This document shows, one piece after another, positions 34,589-42,230 of a DNA stretch of 64,000 nt. The translations under genes were made by a program, and so were the position numbers. This stretch comes from Candidatus Gastranaerophilales bacterium. Lineage in GTDB: Bacteria > Cyanobacteriota > Vampirovibrionia > Gastranaerophilales > Gastranaerophilaceae. How positions within the stretch are numbered: the first letter of the stretch is position 1; the number at the start of each line of letters is the position of its first letter. The notes under the pieces were generated by a model, which saw nothing but the letters and a program-made list of their open reading frames with translations, ran no database searches and was not told the origin of the DNA. The DNA lies in contig CALVEM010000001.1 in NCBI GenBank assembly GCA_944326605.1, positions 124,001 to 188,000 on the forward strand, written 5' to 3'.

Positions 34589-36394
34589 TTATGCTTTTAC
34601 AAGTGGTTTTGCAAAGGATTCGGAACTTCTGGAATGTATTTCTTCTTCAATTTTATTAATAAATTCGTCTATACTCATTGTTCCCACTTGTCCGATTCCG
34701 CGTGCACGGACAGCAACTGAATTTGCTTCAATTTCTTTATCGCCTACTACGCAGACATAAGGAATTTTCTTATCCTGCAAGCTTTCTCTGATTTTGTAGT
34801 TCATACTTTCTGAGCGGTCGTCGAGTTTTACTCTTATGCCGGCATCGCGCATTTTTTTGTAGATTTTTTCAGCAAAATCAATGTGTTTTTCGTTTGAAAT
34901 CGGAACGATTGCAACCTGTGTCGGTGCAAGCCATGTCGGGAATGCACCCGCATAATGTTCAATTAAAATACCATGGAAGCGTTCCATAGATCCGAAAATT
35001 ACGCGGTGGAGCATAACAGGAGTTTTCATTTGACCGTCTTTATCCTGATATTTAATATCAAATCTTTCAGGCAGGTTAAAGTCAAGCTGAATAGTTGCGC
35101 ATTGCCATGTTCTGCCCAGTGCATCTTTAACTTTAAAGTCTATTTTCGGTCCGTAGAAAGCACCGTCGCCTTCATTTATGTCATATTTCATTCCGCGTCT
35201 GTCCATTGCTTCTTTCAAACCGGCTTCCGCTCTGTTCCAGTTTTCAATTTCGCCGACATAACTTTCAGGGCGAGTTGAAAGTTCTACTTCAAAAGACATA
35301 TTAAATATTTTCATTGTATCTGCGACAAAATCTATAATTTCATTGATTTCATCAACTAATTGTTCTGGTGTACAGAAAATATGCGCATCATCCTGAGTAA
35401 ATCCCTGAACTCGTGTCAAGCCTGACAGTGCACCTGATTTTTCTTTCCTGTAAACAGTACCCAGTTCTGCCATTCTTAAAGGCAATGAACGGTAAGAATA
35501 TCTGTTTGCCTGATAAATCAGGATATGGAAAGGACAGTTCATAGGTTTTAAAATAAACTGGTCGTCGCTGTCTTCATCTTTTTGTATAAAAAACATATTT
35601 TCTCTGTAATGGTCAGCGTGACCTGAAATTTCCCAGAGTTTAGATTTTGCAATGTGCGGAGTATTTACTATTACATAACCCCGTTTACGGTGTTCTGTTC
35701 TCCAGTAATTTTCAATTTCTTCTCTGACTATCGCCAAATTCGGATGCCACAGAACAAGCCCTCCGCCGAGTTCTTCTCTTGTAGAGAACAGGTCAAGTTT
35801 AGCACCGAGTTTCCTGTGGTCGCGTTTTTCCGCTTCTTCTAAGAAATGAAGATAATCTGCAAGATCTTCTTTTGTCCAGAATGCTGTTGCATAAATTCTC
35901 TGGAGCATTTTATTGTTTTCATTTCCTCTCCAGTATGCGCCTGCAACTTTTAAGAGCTTAAAAGCATTTGTTTTAATATATGAGGTATTTGGAAGGTGAG
36001 GACCTGCACAGAGGTCATTGAATAAAACATTCCCGTCTTTGTCTTTAGTTAAGTACAAAGTCGGATTGTCATTTTTGTGTTCTTCAAGAAGTTCAGCTTT
36101 GTAAATCTCGCCTTCAGCCTTGAATTCTGCAATTTGTTTTTCAACATCAGGTATTACGTATTTTTCGAATGAAAGATTTTGTTTAACAATATTTTTCATT
36201 TCTTCTTCAATTTTTGTTAAATCTTCTTGAGTGAAGGCATGACCGTCTGTTAAATCAAAATCGTAATAAAAACCGTTTTCAATAGCCGGTCCGATAGCCA
36301 ACTTTGCTGACGGAAACAGTTTTTGAACGGCTTGTGCCATAATGTGTGATGTTGAGTGTCTTAAAACACTTAAAGTTTCGTTGTTCTTTTCCAT
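34589..36394 (-). CDS. thrS: Threonyl-tRNA synthetase without TGS domain
   Basis: The 601 residues start with ETLSVLRHSTSHIMAQAV, the beginning of the editing domain (HxxxH, here HSTSH, is kept). The N-terminal TGS domain of most bacterial ThrRS is therefore absent, as in cyanobacterial enzymes. The class II core shows MNCPFHI (zinc Cys), SYRSLPLRMAELGTVYRKEKSGALSGLTRVQGFTQDDAHIF and motif 3 HRVIFGSMERF. The anticodon-binding domain is C-terminal. It is monocistronic with a strong terminator. Confidence 0.95.
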   Translation of the reverse strand: MEKNNETLSVLRHSTSHIMAQAVQKLFPSAKLAIGPAIENGFYYDFDLTDGHAFTQEDLTKIEEEMKNIVKQNLSFEKYVIPDVEKQIAEFKAEGEIYKAELLEEHKNDNPTLYLTKDKDGNVLFNDLCAGPHLPNTSYIKTNAFKLLKVAGAYWRGNENNKMLQRIYATAFWTKEDLADYLHFLEEAEKRDHRKLGAKLDLFSTREELGGGLVLWHPNLAIVREEIENYWRTEHRKRGYVIVNTPHIAKSKLWEISGHADHYRENMFFIQKDEDSDDQFILKPMNCPFHILIYQANRYSYRSLPLRMAELGTVYRKEKSGALSGLTRVQGFTQDDAHIFCTPEQLVDEINEIIDFVADTMKIFNMSFEVELSTRPESYVGEIENWNRAEAGLKEAMDRRGMKYDINEGDGAFYGPKIDFKVKDALGRTWQCATIQLDFNLPERFDIKYQDKDGQMKTPVMLHRVIFGSMERFHGILIEHYAGAFPTWLAPTQVAIVPISNEKHIDFAEKIYKKMRDAGIRVKLDDRSESMNYKIRESLQDKKIPYVCVVGDKEIEANSVAVRARGIGQVGTMSIDEFINKIEEEIHSRSSESFAKPLVKA

Positions 36395-36419
36395 TTTTTT
36401 ATCCTTTCTTAATAAAATC

Positions 36420-36500
36420 CCTCAACCGCTTTAGCGGTTCCCCTCCCTTTACAAGGGAGGCTGAGAAATTTTTGGGGCGGATCCCCCTAACTGCTACAAT
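36420..36500. repeat. Palindrome-rich dispersed repeat upstream of thrS and ssb
   Basis: CAACCGCTTTAGCGGTT and CCTCCCTTTACAAGGGAGG are back-to-back palindromes, followed by GGGGCGGATCCCCC. It lies between the divergent thrS and ssb genes in a 234-base gap. Confidence 0.65.
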
Positions 36501-36628
36501 TAAGGTTATACTACCAAAAGGATTTAATTACAAGTTTCTCTCTTGTAACAAAAAGTTACACTACTTTGCAGGCATGAAAGTATTTGTTGTAAAATATCAT
36601 TATATTTTTTTAAGAAAGAGGTATAAGC

Positions 36629-36964
36629 ATGAATACAGCAGTTTTGGTAGGCAGAGTAGGCAGAGATGCTGAAATAAGATATTTTGAATCAGGGAAAGTG
36701 AAGGCTAATTTTTCAATTGCCGTGAACCGCTGGGATCCTAAGACAAAGTCAGAAGTTGCCGATTGGTTTAATATTGATGTTTGGGATAAACTTGCGGAAT
36801 TTGCCGGTGAATATATTAAGAAAGGTGTTCAGGTTGTTGTTGACGGAAGAATTGGACAGAATAAATGGACTGATAAAGTTACCGGAAATGACAGAGAAAA
36901 TTTCTTAATTATAGCTAACAGTATAAGGTTATTAGGTTCTAAAAGAGACGTTCAGGAAATATGA
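36629..36964 (+). CDS. ssb: Single-stranded DNA-binding protein, short form
   Basis: The 111-residue OB-fold protein begins MNTAVLVGRVGRDAEIRYFESGKVKANFSIAVNR, with WFNIDVWDKLAEFAGEYIKKGVQVVVDGRI following. This length contains only the DNA-binding core. The usual acidic C-terminal DDDIPF-type tail that recruits partners is missing. Short SSBs of this kind are common in cyanobacteria. AAAGAGG precedes ATG 36629, and the stop overlaps the start of the next gene. Confidence 0.9.
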   Translation: MNTAVLVGRVGRDAEIRYFESGKVKANFSIAVNRWDPKTKSEVADWFNIDVWDKLAEFAGEYIKKGVQVVVDGRIGQNKWTDKVTGNDRENFLIIANSIRLLGSKRDVQEI

Positions 36965-38283
36965 TAATCAATTCTAACATAGTCGGTATAATTGCTGATG
37001 ATTTGACCGGTGCGAATGACACGGCTTTGCAGTTTCATCTGAAAGGTGCTAATACTCAGATTTTGTTATCTGATGAAATTGAACCTTTAAATATTAAAGG
37101 AACTCAAACATGGGCAATTTCAACGGAATCCCGTAATGTTGATCCGCAGACAGCTTATGAAAGAGTTGTCAGAGCTGCAAACATGCTCAAGGAAAAAATA
37201 AATCCTGATTATGTTTATAAAAAAATAGATTCAACTGTCAGAGGCAATATTGCGGTTGAAGTTCTGGGGCTGATGCATGTCCTTGAATACGACGCAGCTA
37301 TTGTTCTTCCGGCTTTCCCCGCCGAAATTCGAACAACTGTAGGCGGATATCATTTGTTGAAAGGTATTCCGATAGAAAGAACGGAAATGGCAAGAGATCC
37401 GCATTCTCCTATTTTTGAATCGCATTTGCCAACTCTTTTAAAATCACAAATTTTGCCGGAATATCAAGACCTTGTCAGCCAGATTGAACTTAAGACAGTT
37501 ATGAAGGGTGCCGGTCCGATTTTACAGAAAATAAATGAATTAATAAAAGCAGGGAAAAAATTGATTGTTGCAGATGCTGTATCAACTGTTGATATTGAAC
37601 AGGTTGCTCTGGCTATAAAAAAGAGTGAGAATAAAATCCTTCCTGCGGGTACTGCAGCTTTTGCTCAGGCTCTTAGTGAATTCTGGCTTTCGGATTTGGA
37701 TAACGAACATATAATAAAGACTTTCCCGAGACTGCCTAAATTTATTGTTTCAGGAAGTGCTACTCAAATTACTGCTAATCAAATTGATAAGCTGGAAAAA
37801 AGTGATGAATTTGAAGATGTTCTCTCTATCAGTCTTGATTTAAAGACTGTTTTGAATGGAGTGACGGATGAGCTTGTCAACAGAGTTGTTTCCAATTTAC
37901 GTTTTGATAATACTGTAATTGTTCACACTTCGCATCTGATTAAAGAATTTGACGGATTTTCGGAAGATTCATTGAATGCAGAATTAACGAAAGCTAATCT
38001 GGCGACAGTTATCACGGATTTTCTTGCTGATTTGACAAGACGTGTTACAAATCAAAAGGACACTATTTTAATTACTCTTGGCGGTGAAACTTCTTATAAA
38101 TGCTGTAATGCTATAGATGCCTGCCAGCTTCAGCTTGTTGATGAAGTTGCGCCCGCTATTGCTCTGTGCCTTGATCACAATGCGCAGTGGATTGTTACCA
38201 AATCGGGAAATCTCGGGAATGCTAATACTCTTATAGATATTTTGAGATACTTTGATACGCACGGCGGTTTGCAAGATGTCTAA
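36961..38283 (+). CDS. Four-carbon acid sugar kinase (DUF1537 family)
   Basis: The 440 residues start with IVGIIADDLTGANDTALQF, the diagnostic N-terminus of DUF1537. YKKIDSTVRGN follows, and near the C-terminus LGGETSYKC and the GNLG loop of the ATP site appear. Known members phosphorylate D-threonate, L-threonate or D-erythronate. The next gene is a PdxA-family dehydrogenase overlapping by eight bases, the usual partner that oxidises 4-phospho-D-threonate and releases CO2 to give DHAP. The exact sugar acid is inferred from context only. Confidence 0.88.
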   Translation: MIINSNIVGIIADDLTGANDTALQFHLKGANTQILLSDEIEPLNIKGTQTWAISTESRNVDPQTAYERVVRAANMLKEKINPDYVYKKIDSTVRGNIAVEVLGLMHVLEYDAAIVLPAFPAEIRTTVGGYHLLKGIPIERTEMARDPHSPIFESHLPTLLKSQILPEYQDLVSQIELKTVMKGAGPILQKINELIKAGKKLIVADAVSTVDIEQVALAIKKSENKILPAGTAAFAQALSEFWLSDLDNEHIIKTFPRLPKFIVSGSATQITANQIDKLEKSDEFEDVLSISLDLKTVLNGVTDELVNRVVSNLRFDNTVIVHTSHLIKEFDGFSEDSLNAELTKANLATVITDFLADLTRRVTNQKDTILITLGGETSYKCCNAIDACQLQLVDEVAPAIALCLDHNAQWIVTKSGNLGNANTLIDILRYFDTHGGLQDV

Positions 38284-39292
38284 GATTGCAATTACAACCG
38301 GCGACCCAAACGGTATAGGTGCGGAGATTACAATAAAAGCGTTACATAGGCTTAATCTGCCGTCAGATAGTGTTGTTTTAATTTCAAATAAAAAAATCTT
38401 GGATTTCTACGAAGAGGGATGTCATTCCGGACTTTTTTCGGAATCTCTTTTAATAAGTAAAAAATATGAAATTATTGAAATCCCGTATGATGCGGATATT
38501 GAACCGGGAAAGGTTACTAAAGAAGCAGGAGAATTTTCGTTTCAATCAGTAAAAAAAGCGTGTGAAATTGGCGCCAAAGCTATCGTAACAGCTCCCGTTG
38601 CAAAAAATGCTTTATATCTTGCAGGACATAAATTCAATGGTCAGACAGAAATTCTGCAGAAATATCTTGCGCATGATAAACAGCTTGCAGAAATGCTTTT
38701 TGTCGCAGGAAATTTTAGGGTGCTTCTTTTGACACGTCATGTTGCATTGAAAGATATTGTTCTTACAAAAGAAATGGTTGTTGAAAAAATTCTTAATTTA
38801 AAAGAATTTTTTGTAAAACATTTAGGAATTCTTGATCCGAAATTTGCATTGTGCGGGTTCAATCCTCATGCAGGCGAGGATGGAATTCTGGGCCGTGAAG
38901 AAATTGATATTTTAGTTCCTGCTGCAGAAGACTTGCGCTCAAGAGGTGTTAATATCACAAATCCGCTTCCTGCTGATACATTGTTTGTGAATGTCGCAAA
39001 AGAATATTTATCAGAAGTTCAGAAGGTCGGGGAGGGTAAGCTGCTATCAAAAAATGTCCTGACATCTTGCCTTCCTGCCCTCCGTTCTTCTGTTTTTGAC
39101 TGCTGTATCGCAAACTATCATGATCAAGGATTAATACCTATAAAAACCGTTGCAGGAGATAAGACGGTTAATATGACAATAGGGCTTGATATTATAAGAA
39201 CGTCACCCGGACATGGAACGGCTTTTGATATCGCAGGGAAAAATATTGCCGATGAAACAGGCATGATAGAAGCAATAAAAGCTGTTTTGTAA
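38276..39292 (+). CDS. pdxA: PdxA-family 4-phosphohydroxy acid dehydrogenase with in-frame repeat insertion
   Basis: The 338 residues begin MSKIAITTGDPNGIGAE. They contain VTAPVAKNAL, the first metal-ligand segment in LLLTRHVALKDI, CGFNPHAGEDG, and NYHDQGLIPIK with ligand His. With the DUF1537 kinase next to it, the role is probably 4-phospho-D-threonate dehydrogenase (PdxA2). Vitamin B6 synthesis is the alternative. Residues about 246-272, between PADTLF and YHDQG, are extra compared with E. coli PdxA and are encoded by a palindromic repeat. ATG 38276 overlaps the kinase stop. Confidence 0.88.
   Translation: MSKIAITTGDPNGIGAEITIKALHRLNLPSDSVVLISNKKILDFYEEGCHSGLFSESLLISKKYEIIEIPYDADIEPGKVTKEAGEFSFQSVKKACEIGAKAIVTAPVAKNALYLAGHKFNGQTEILQKYLAHDKQLAEMLFVAGNFRVLLLTRHVALKDIVLTKEMVVEKILNLKEFFVKHLGILDPKFALCGFNPHAGEDGILGREEIDILVPAAEDLRSRGVNITNPLPADTLFVNVAKEYLSEVQKVGEGKLLSKNVLTSCLPALRSSVFDCCIANYHDQGLIPIKTVAGDKTVNMTIGLDIIRTSPGHGTAFDIAGKNIADETGMIEAIKAVL
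39013..39091. repeat. 79-bp palindromic element inserted inside the pdxA coding sequence
   Basis: The arms AGAAGTTCAGAAGGTCGGGG and CTGCCCTCCGTTCTTCT are imperfect inverses, with a right-hand inner part (TGACATCTTGCC) shared with the rpoB-rpoC1 element. Translation continues through it in frame. Confidence 0.78.
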
Positions 39293-39294
39293 AG

Positions 39295-40218
39295 TTAGAA
39301 ACTGATTTTTCTCGGATAATTTTTGGGGATTTTCCAGCCGTTACGCTGAATTATTGCGGTACAATATGCTCCTGTGGCATTTGTATTTTGGTTACACCCT
39401 CTTTCAGTATCATTGTATAATGTATTTTCGTTTCCATCCCATTGATATAAAGTAGGCTCCATACCTTTTTTGTATAAATATTTCCAACTTTCAGACTTAC
39501 TTATCGGATAAAATTCAAACGCAAAACTACAGCTCCCGCTATTGTTTGTTTTATCAATACATTTTTCAGGATTTTTAGGATAGAAAAATATATCACGATT
39601 TTCGTGTCCCGTAAAGTGAAAAGCACTTCCGTCAGCTAAGAAGTAAAGAGTGGTTTTCCCGCCGAATATGTCTTTTGACTCTTTCTGGTGAATAATTTTC
39701 AAATACGGAGCAAGATATTTCTTAAAAGACGCATCATTTTTGTCAGACTGGTTAATCGTATTACCTTCTTCATCTTTTATATCATTATTAAAATAACTCC
39801 AGTTTTCAACTTCACCATTGTCGTTAATAGATTGTAAAATAGCTTGATTCATCATTGAATAGAATTTTTTCAATCTTGTTTCAACAACTCTATGTCTGTA
39901 ATCTGTAATTAAATTCGGTATTGTTAAAGCTGCCACCACACCTATAATTCCGAGTGTGATAAGGACTTCCGCGAGTGTAAACGCTGCGCGTTTACGAGGT
40001 GAATAAGAGAATAGGTTAATAAGTGAATAAGTTCGTTTCAGTAAATGGTGAAGAATATAACGCGAAGAGAGTTCTGCTGCTTCTCTCCCTCGAGGGAGGG
40101 ATTGAGGGAGAGGGTTCATGTCATCCTGAACTCGTTTCAGGATCTTTTTACTTACTCCTTCTCTTATGTGAGAGGGCTGATTTTTATCTTTAATCATATT
40201 GTAATATTCAAAATGCAT
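39295..40218 (-). CDS. Prepilin-like protein with repeat-encoded leader, no homopolymer tract
   Basis: ATG 40218 has AAAGGAG eight bases upstream and gives 307 residues in one frame. The leader of about 85 residues includes ILKRVQDD and LPQSLPRGREAAEL, both translated dispersed palindromes. It is followed by PRKRAAFTLAEVLITLGIIG and the pilin domain, ending GWKIPKNYPRKISF. This shows that a repeat-built leader can be read continuously from a good start. The gene is divergent from an XRE regulator. Extension to ATG 40290 is rejected because it overlaps that regulator and lacks an SD. Confidence 0.85.
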   Translation of the reverse strand: MHFEYYNMIKDKNQPSHIREGVSKKILKRVQDDMNPLPQSLPRGREAAELSSRYILHHLLKRTYSLINLFSYSPRKRAAFTLAEVLITLGIIGVVAALTIPNLITDYRHRVVETRLKKFYSMMNQAILQSINDNGEVENWSYFNNDIKDEEGNTINQSDKNDASFKKYLAPYLKIIHQKESKDIFGGKTTLYFLADGSAFHFTGHENRDIFFYPKNPEKCIDKTNNSGSCSFAFEFYPISKSESWKYLYKKGMEPTLYQWDGNENTLYNDTERGCNQNTNATGAYCTAIIQRNGWKIPKNYPRKISF

Positions 40219-40284
40219 AAAATCTCCTTTTATCGCATCCTCGTACGAGACATTTTTATTTATTTTAACATATAAATTGAGTTT

Positions 40285-40554
40285 ATGCAAGAGACAAAGT
40301 TAAAAAAGAATAGAGAGGTTTGTAAGCTGCTTGGGGCTGTTGTTAAGGAATTGAGCGGGGAAAAGAAAAAATCAATCCTTGCATATGAGAGTGATCTGCC
40401 CAGAAGTGTTTTATATTATATTTTGGACGGGAAGAAAGACCCTCAGCTTACAACATTTTGGAGACTTGCATTAGGGCTTGATATGAGACCTTCCGAACTA
40501 TTAAGAATTTTAGAAGATAGAATTGAAGGCGGCTGGGATTCTTTTTCTGATTAA
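40285..40554 (+). CDS. XRE-like helix-turn-helix regulator
   Basis: The 89-residue protein has an HTH pattern: AVVKELSGEKKKSILAYESDLPRSVLYYILDGKKDPQLTTFWRLALGLDMRPSELL. The pattern is typical of Cro/C1 proteins with recognition helix SVLYYILDG. There is no other domain. ATG 40285 lies eight bases after TATAAA (40271-40276) with no SD, suggesting a leaderless message. It is divergent from the prepilin at 40218, repeating the prepilin/XRE arrangement seen at 5.4 kb. Confidence 0.8.
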   Translation: MQETKLKKNREVCKLLGAVVKELSGEKKKSILAYESDLPRSVLYYILDGKKDPQLTTFWRLALGLDMRPSELLRILEDRIEGGWDSFSD

Positions 40555-40560
40555 AAAATC

Positions 40561-40600
40561 AGCCCCTCTCTCTAACTCTCTCCCCAAAAGGGAGAGAGGA
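40561..40600 (+). repeat. Left 40-bp terminal inverted repeat of DUF559 cassette
   Basis: Exact inverse of 40989-41028. Internally it contains a CTCTCTCCCC/GGGAGAGAG palindrome. Confidence 0.9.
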
Positions 40601-40612
40601 TAGATTTTATGT

Positions 40613-40618
40613 TATAAT
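40613..40618 (+). promoter_or_regulatory. Extended -10 of the DUF559 gene
   Basis: TGTTATAAT ends eight bases before ATG 40626, implying a leaderless transcript that starts inside the cassette. Confidence 0.45.
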
Positions 40619-40625
40619 AGGTTTA

Positions 40626-40988
40626 ATGCATAAACATTCTCATAATTATACAAAAATTTCATTAGAAAATTCAAAAAATCTGCGCTCTAATATGACACCG
40701 TTTGAAGAAAAGTTATGGTATTATTTACGGGCTAAAAGGTTTTGCAATTTAAAATTTAGACGTCAGGTTCCTATAGGAAATTATATTGTTGACTTTATTT
40801 GTAAAGATAAAATGTTAGTTATTGAATTAGATGGTTCTGGGCATCTTGAAATTCAACAAATAACGCATAATGATATAAGAGATAGTTACTTGAAAAATTT
40901 AGGATATACTGTTATAAGAATTTATAATAATGATATAGAAAATAATATTGATGGGGTGTTGGAGTTTATAAAAAATCATATAAAATAG
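40626..40988 (+). CDS. DUF559 (Vsr-like endonuclease fold) protein
   Basis: The 120 residues contain the DUF559 pattern: MTPFEEKLWYYLRAKRFCNLKFRRQVPIGNYIVDFICKDKMLVIELDGSGH. The Asp of IVDF and the E-x-D-G of IELDGSGH match the PD-(D/E)XK/Vsr-like catalytic core. The C-terminus (DSYLKNLGYTVIRIYNNDIENN) completes the family pattern. Nuclease activity is a family-level prediction. The gene fills the space between the two inverted repeats and has no SD, only an extended -10 next to the ATG. Confidence 0.88.
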   Translation: MHKHSHNYTKISLENSKNLRSNMTPFEEKLWYYLRAKRFCNLKFRRQVPIGNYIVDFICKDKMLVIELDGSGHLEIQQITHNDIRDSYLKNLGYTVIRIYNNDIENNIDGVLEFIKNHIK

Positions 40989-41028
40989 TCCTCTCTCCCT
41001 TTTGGGGAGAGAGTTAGAGAGAGGGGCT
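40989..41028 (-). repeat. Right 40-bp terminal inverted repeat of DUF559 cassette
   Basis: It begins at the base after the DUF559 stop codon and is an exact inverse of 40561-40600. Confidence 0.9.
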
Positions 41029-41030
41029 TT

Positions 41031-41062
41031 AAAAAAGACCTCTATAATTAGAGGTCTTTTTT
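41031..41062. terminator. Bidirectional terminator between DUF559 cassette and secF
   Basis: GACCTCTA and TAGAGGTC pair around TAAT, flanked by A6 and T7, so it can act on both strands. Confidence 0.88.
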
Positions 41063-41142
41063 TGTATGTTTGTTATAAAACGGTTTGAGATTCTGAAACA
41101 AGTTCAGAATGACGGTAATCCAGAATGCCTTGATGTTGCGGC

Positions 41143-42114
41143 TTAAGCTGTAGTACGCTTATCGTTCCAGAAATCAACAAGCATTGAACAGAAGAATATA
41201 CTTGAATATGTTCCGATTGCAATACCGAGTATCATACATAGAACGAAATCTTTTGTTGTAACTCCACCCCAGAAGTATAATGCCAACAATGTAATTAATG
41301 TTGTTAATGATGTGTTGATACTTCTTGTCAATGTCTGGTTTACTGATGCGTCTACAATTTCACCGAATGACATTTTTTTAGAGTAATAACGAAGATTTTC
41401 TCTAATTCTGTCAAATACTACAATTGTATCGTGCACAGAGAAACCGATAACCGTCAAGATTGCAGTAATGAATAATCCGTCAATCTGTACGTTGTATACA
41501 AGACCCAGTATTGAAAAGATCCCGCATACAAAGATTACGTCATGCAATACACCTAAAATTGCCGCAAGTGCATAGTCAAATCTAAACCTGAATGAAAGAT
41601 ACGCAACAATTCCTAAAAACGCAAGAGTTACGGCAAGTAAAGAGTTTTTGAATAATTCTTTACCCATTGTCGGTCCCACAGAACTTACAGAGATTAATTC
41701 AGGATTTGTATAATCTTTTTGTAACTGCTCTGTTATAACTTCAGTTGTGTTTGAATTTTTGTCAATAAATTTTGTTCTTATTGAAATAATAGAACTTATA
41801 TTTGATTTAGTATTTTTTTGCTGGTCGCTGTTTACGTTTAAAATTTGTATGTAAGGATTTTCAATCCCTGCTTTTTCAAGATTTTCACGTGTTTTGGCAA
41901 TGTCACTGTTAGATAATTTTTGCTCAAGTCCGTATTGTAAAATTGTTCCGCCGGTGTAGTCGATGCCGACTTTCATCGGTGCGTGGTTCGGGTAAATGAC
42001 GGAAGAATAAATCATTGCGATAATCCCCGGAACCAGAAGAAGGCAGGTTAATGCCATCCACCACCATCTGAATTTAACTATATGAACTAAATGTTTTCTA
42101 CCTGTATTTATCAT
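41143..42114 (-). CDS. secF: Protein translocase subunit SecF
   Basis: The 323 residues comprise six membrane segments with a periplasmic loop after the first. DYTGGTILQYGLEQ is the D-x-x-GG motif. GVLHDVIFVCGIF and VIGFSVHDTIVVFDRIREN are the conserved fourth and fifth helices. With SecD it uses the proton-motive force to finish Sec export. It follows secD by 116 bases on the same strand. Confidence 0.94.
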   Translation of the reverse strand: MINTGRKHLVHIVKFRWWWMALTCLLLVPGIIAMIYSSVIYPNHAPMKVGIDYTGGTILQYGLEQKLSNSDIAKTRENLEKAGIENPYIQILNVNSDQQKNTKSNISSIISIRTKFIDKNSNTTEVITEQLQKDYTNPELISVSSVGPTMGKELFKNSLLAVTLAFLGIVAYLSFRFRFDYALAAILGVLHDVIFVCGIFSILGLVYNVQIDGLFITAILTVIGFSVHDTIVVFDRIRENLRYYSKKMSFGEIVDASVNQTLTRSINTSLTTLITLLALYFWGGVTTKDFVLCMILGIAIGTYSSIFFCSMLVDFWNDKRTTA

Positions 42115-42230
42115 TTTTTTTTATCCTCTTTATTAATTTTCGTCAGATTTTTTATATCTTTGTCAGTCGCTTCGCTTCTAGTGAAATTTTTATAATCTAT
42201 AAGCTATTTCCACATCCGCTTGCTCCCGTT

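Larger units (their letters stand above)
40561..41028. mobile_element. Candidate minimal mobile cassette: DUF559 gene between perfect 40-bp inverted repeats
   Basis: Bases 40561-40600 and 40989-41028 are exact 40-bp inverse copies (AGCCCCTCTCTCTAACTCTC... to ...GAGAGAGGA). They enclose one promoter and one gene whose stop codon abuts the right repeat. The total length is 468 bp. TTAAAAAA occurs just outside both ends, but is not cleanly adjacent on the left, so a target-site duplication is unproven. A solo repeat copy lies at 15325-15364. Confidence 0.65.
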
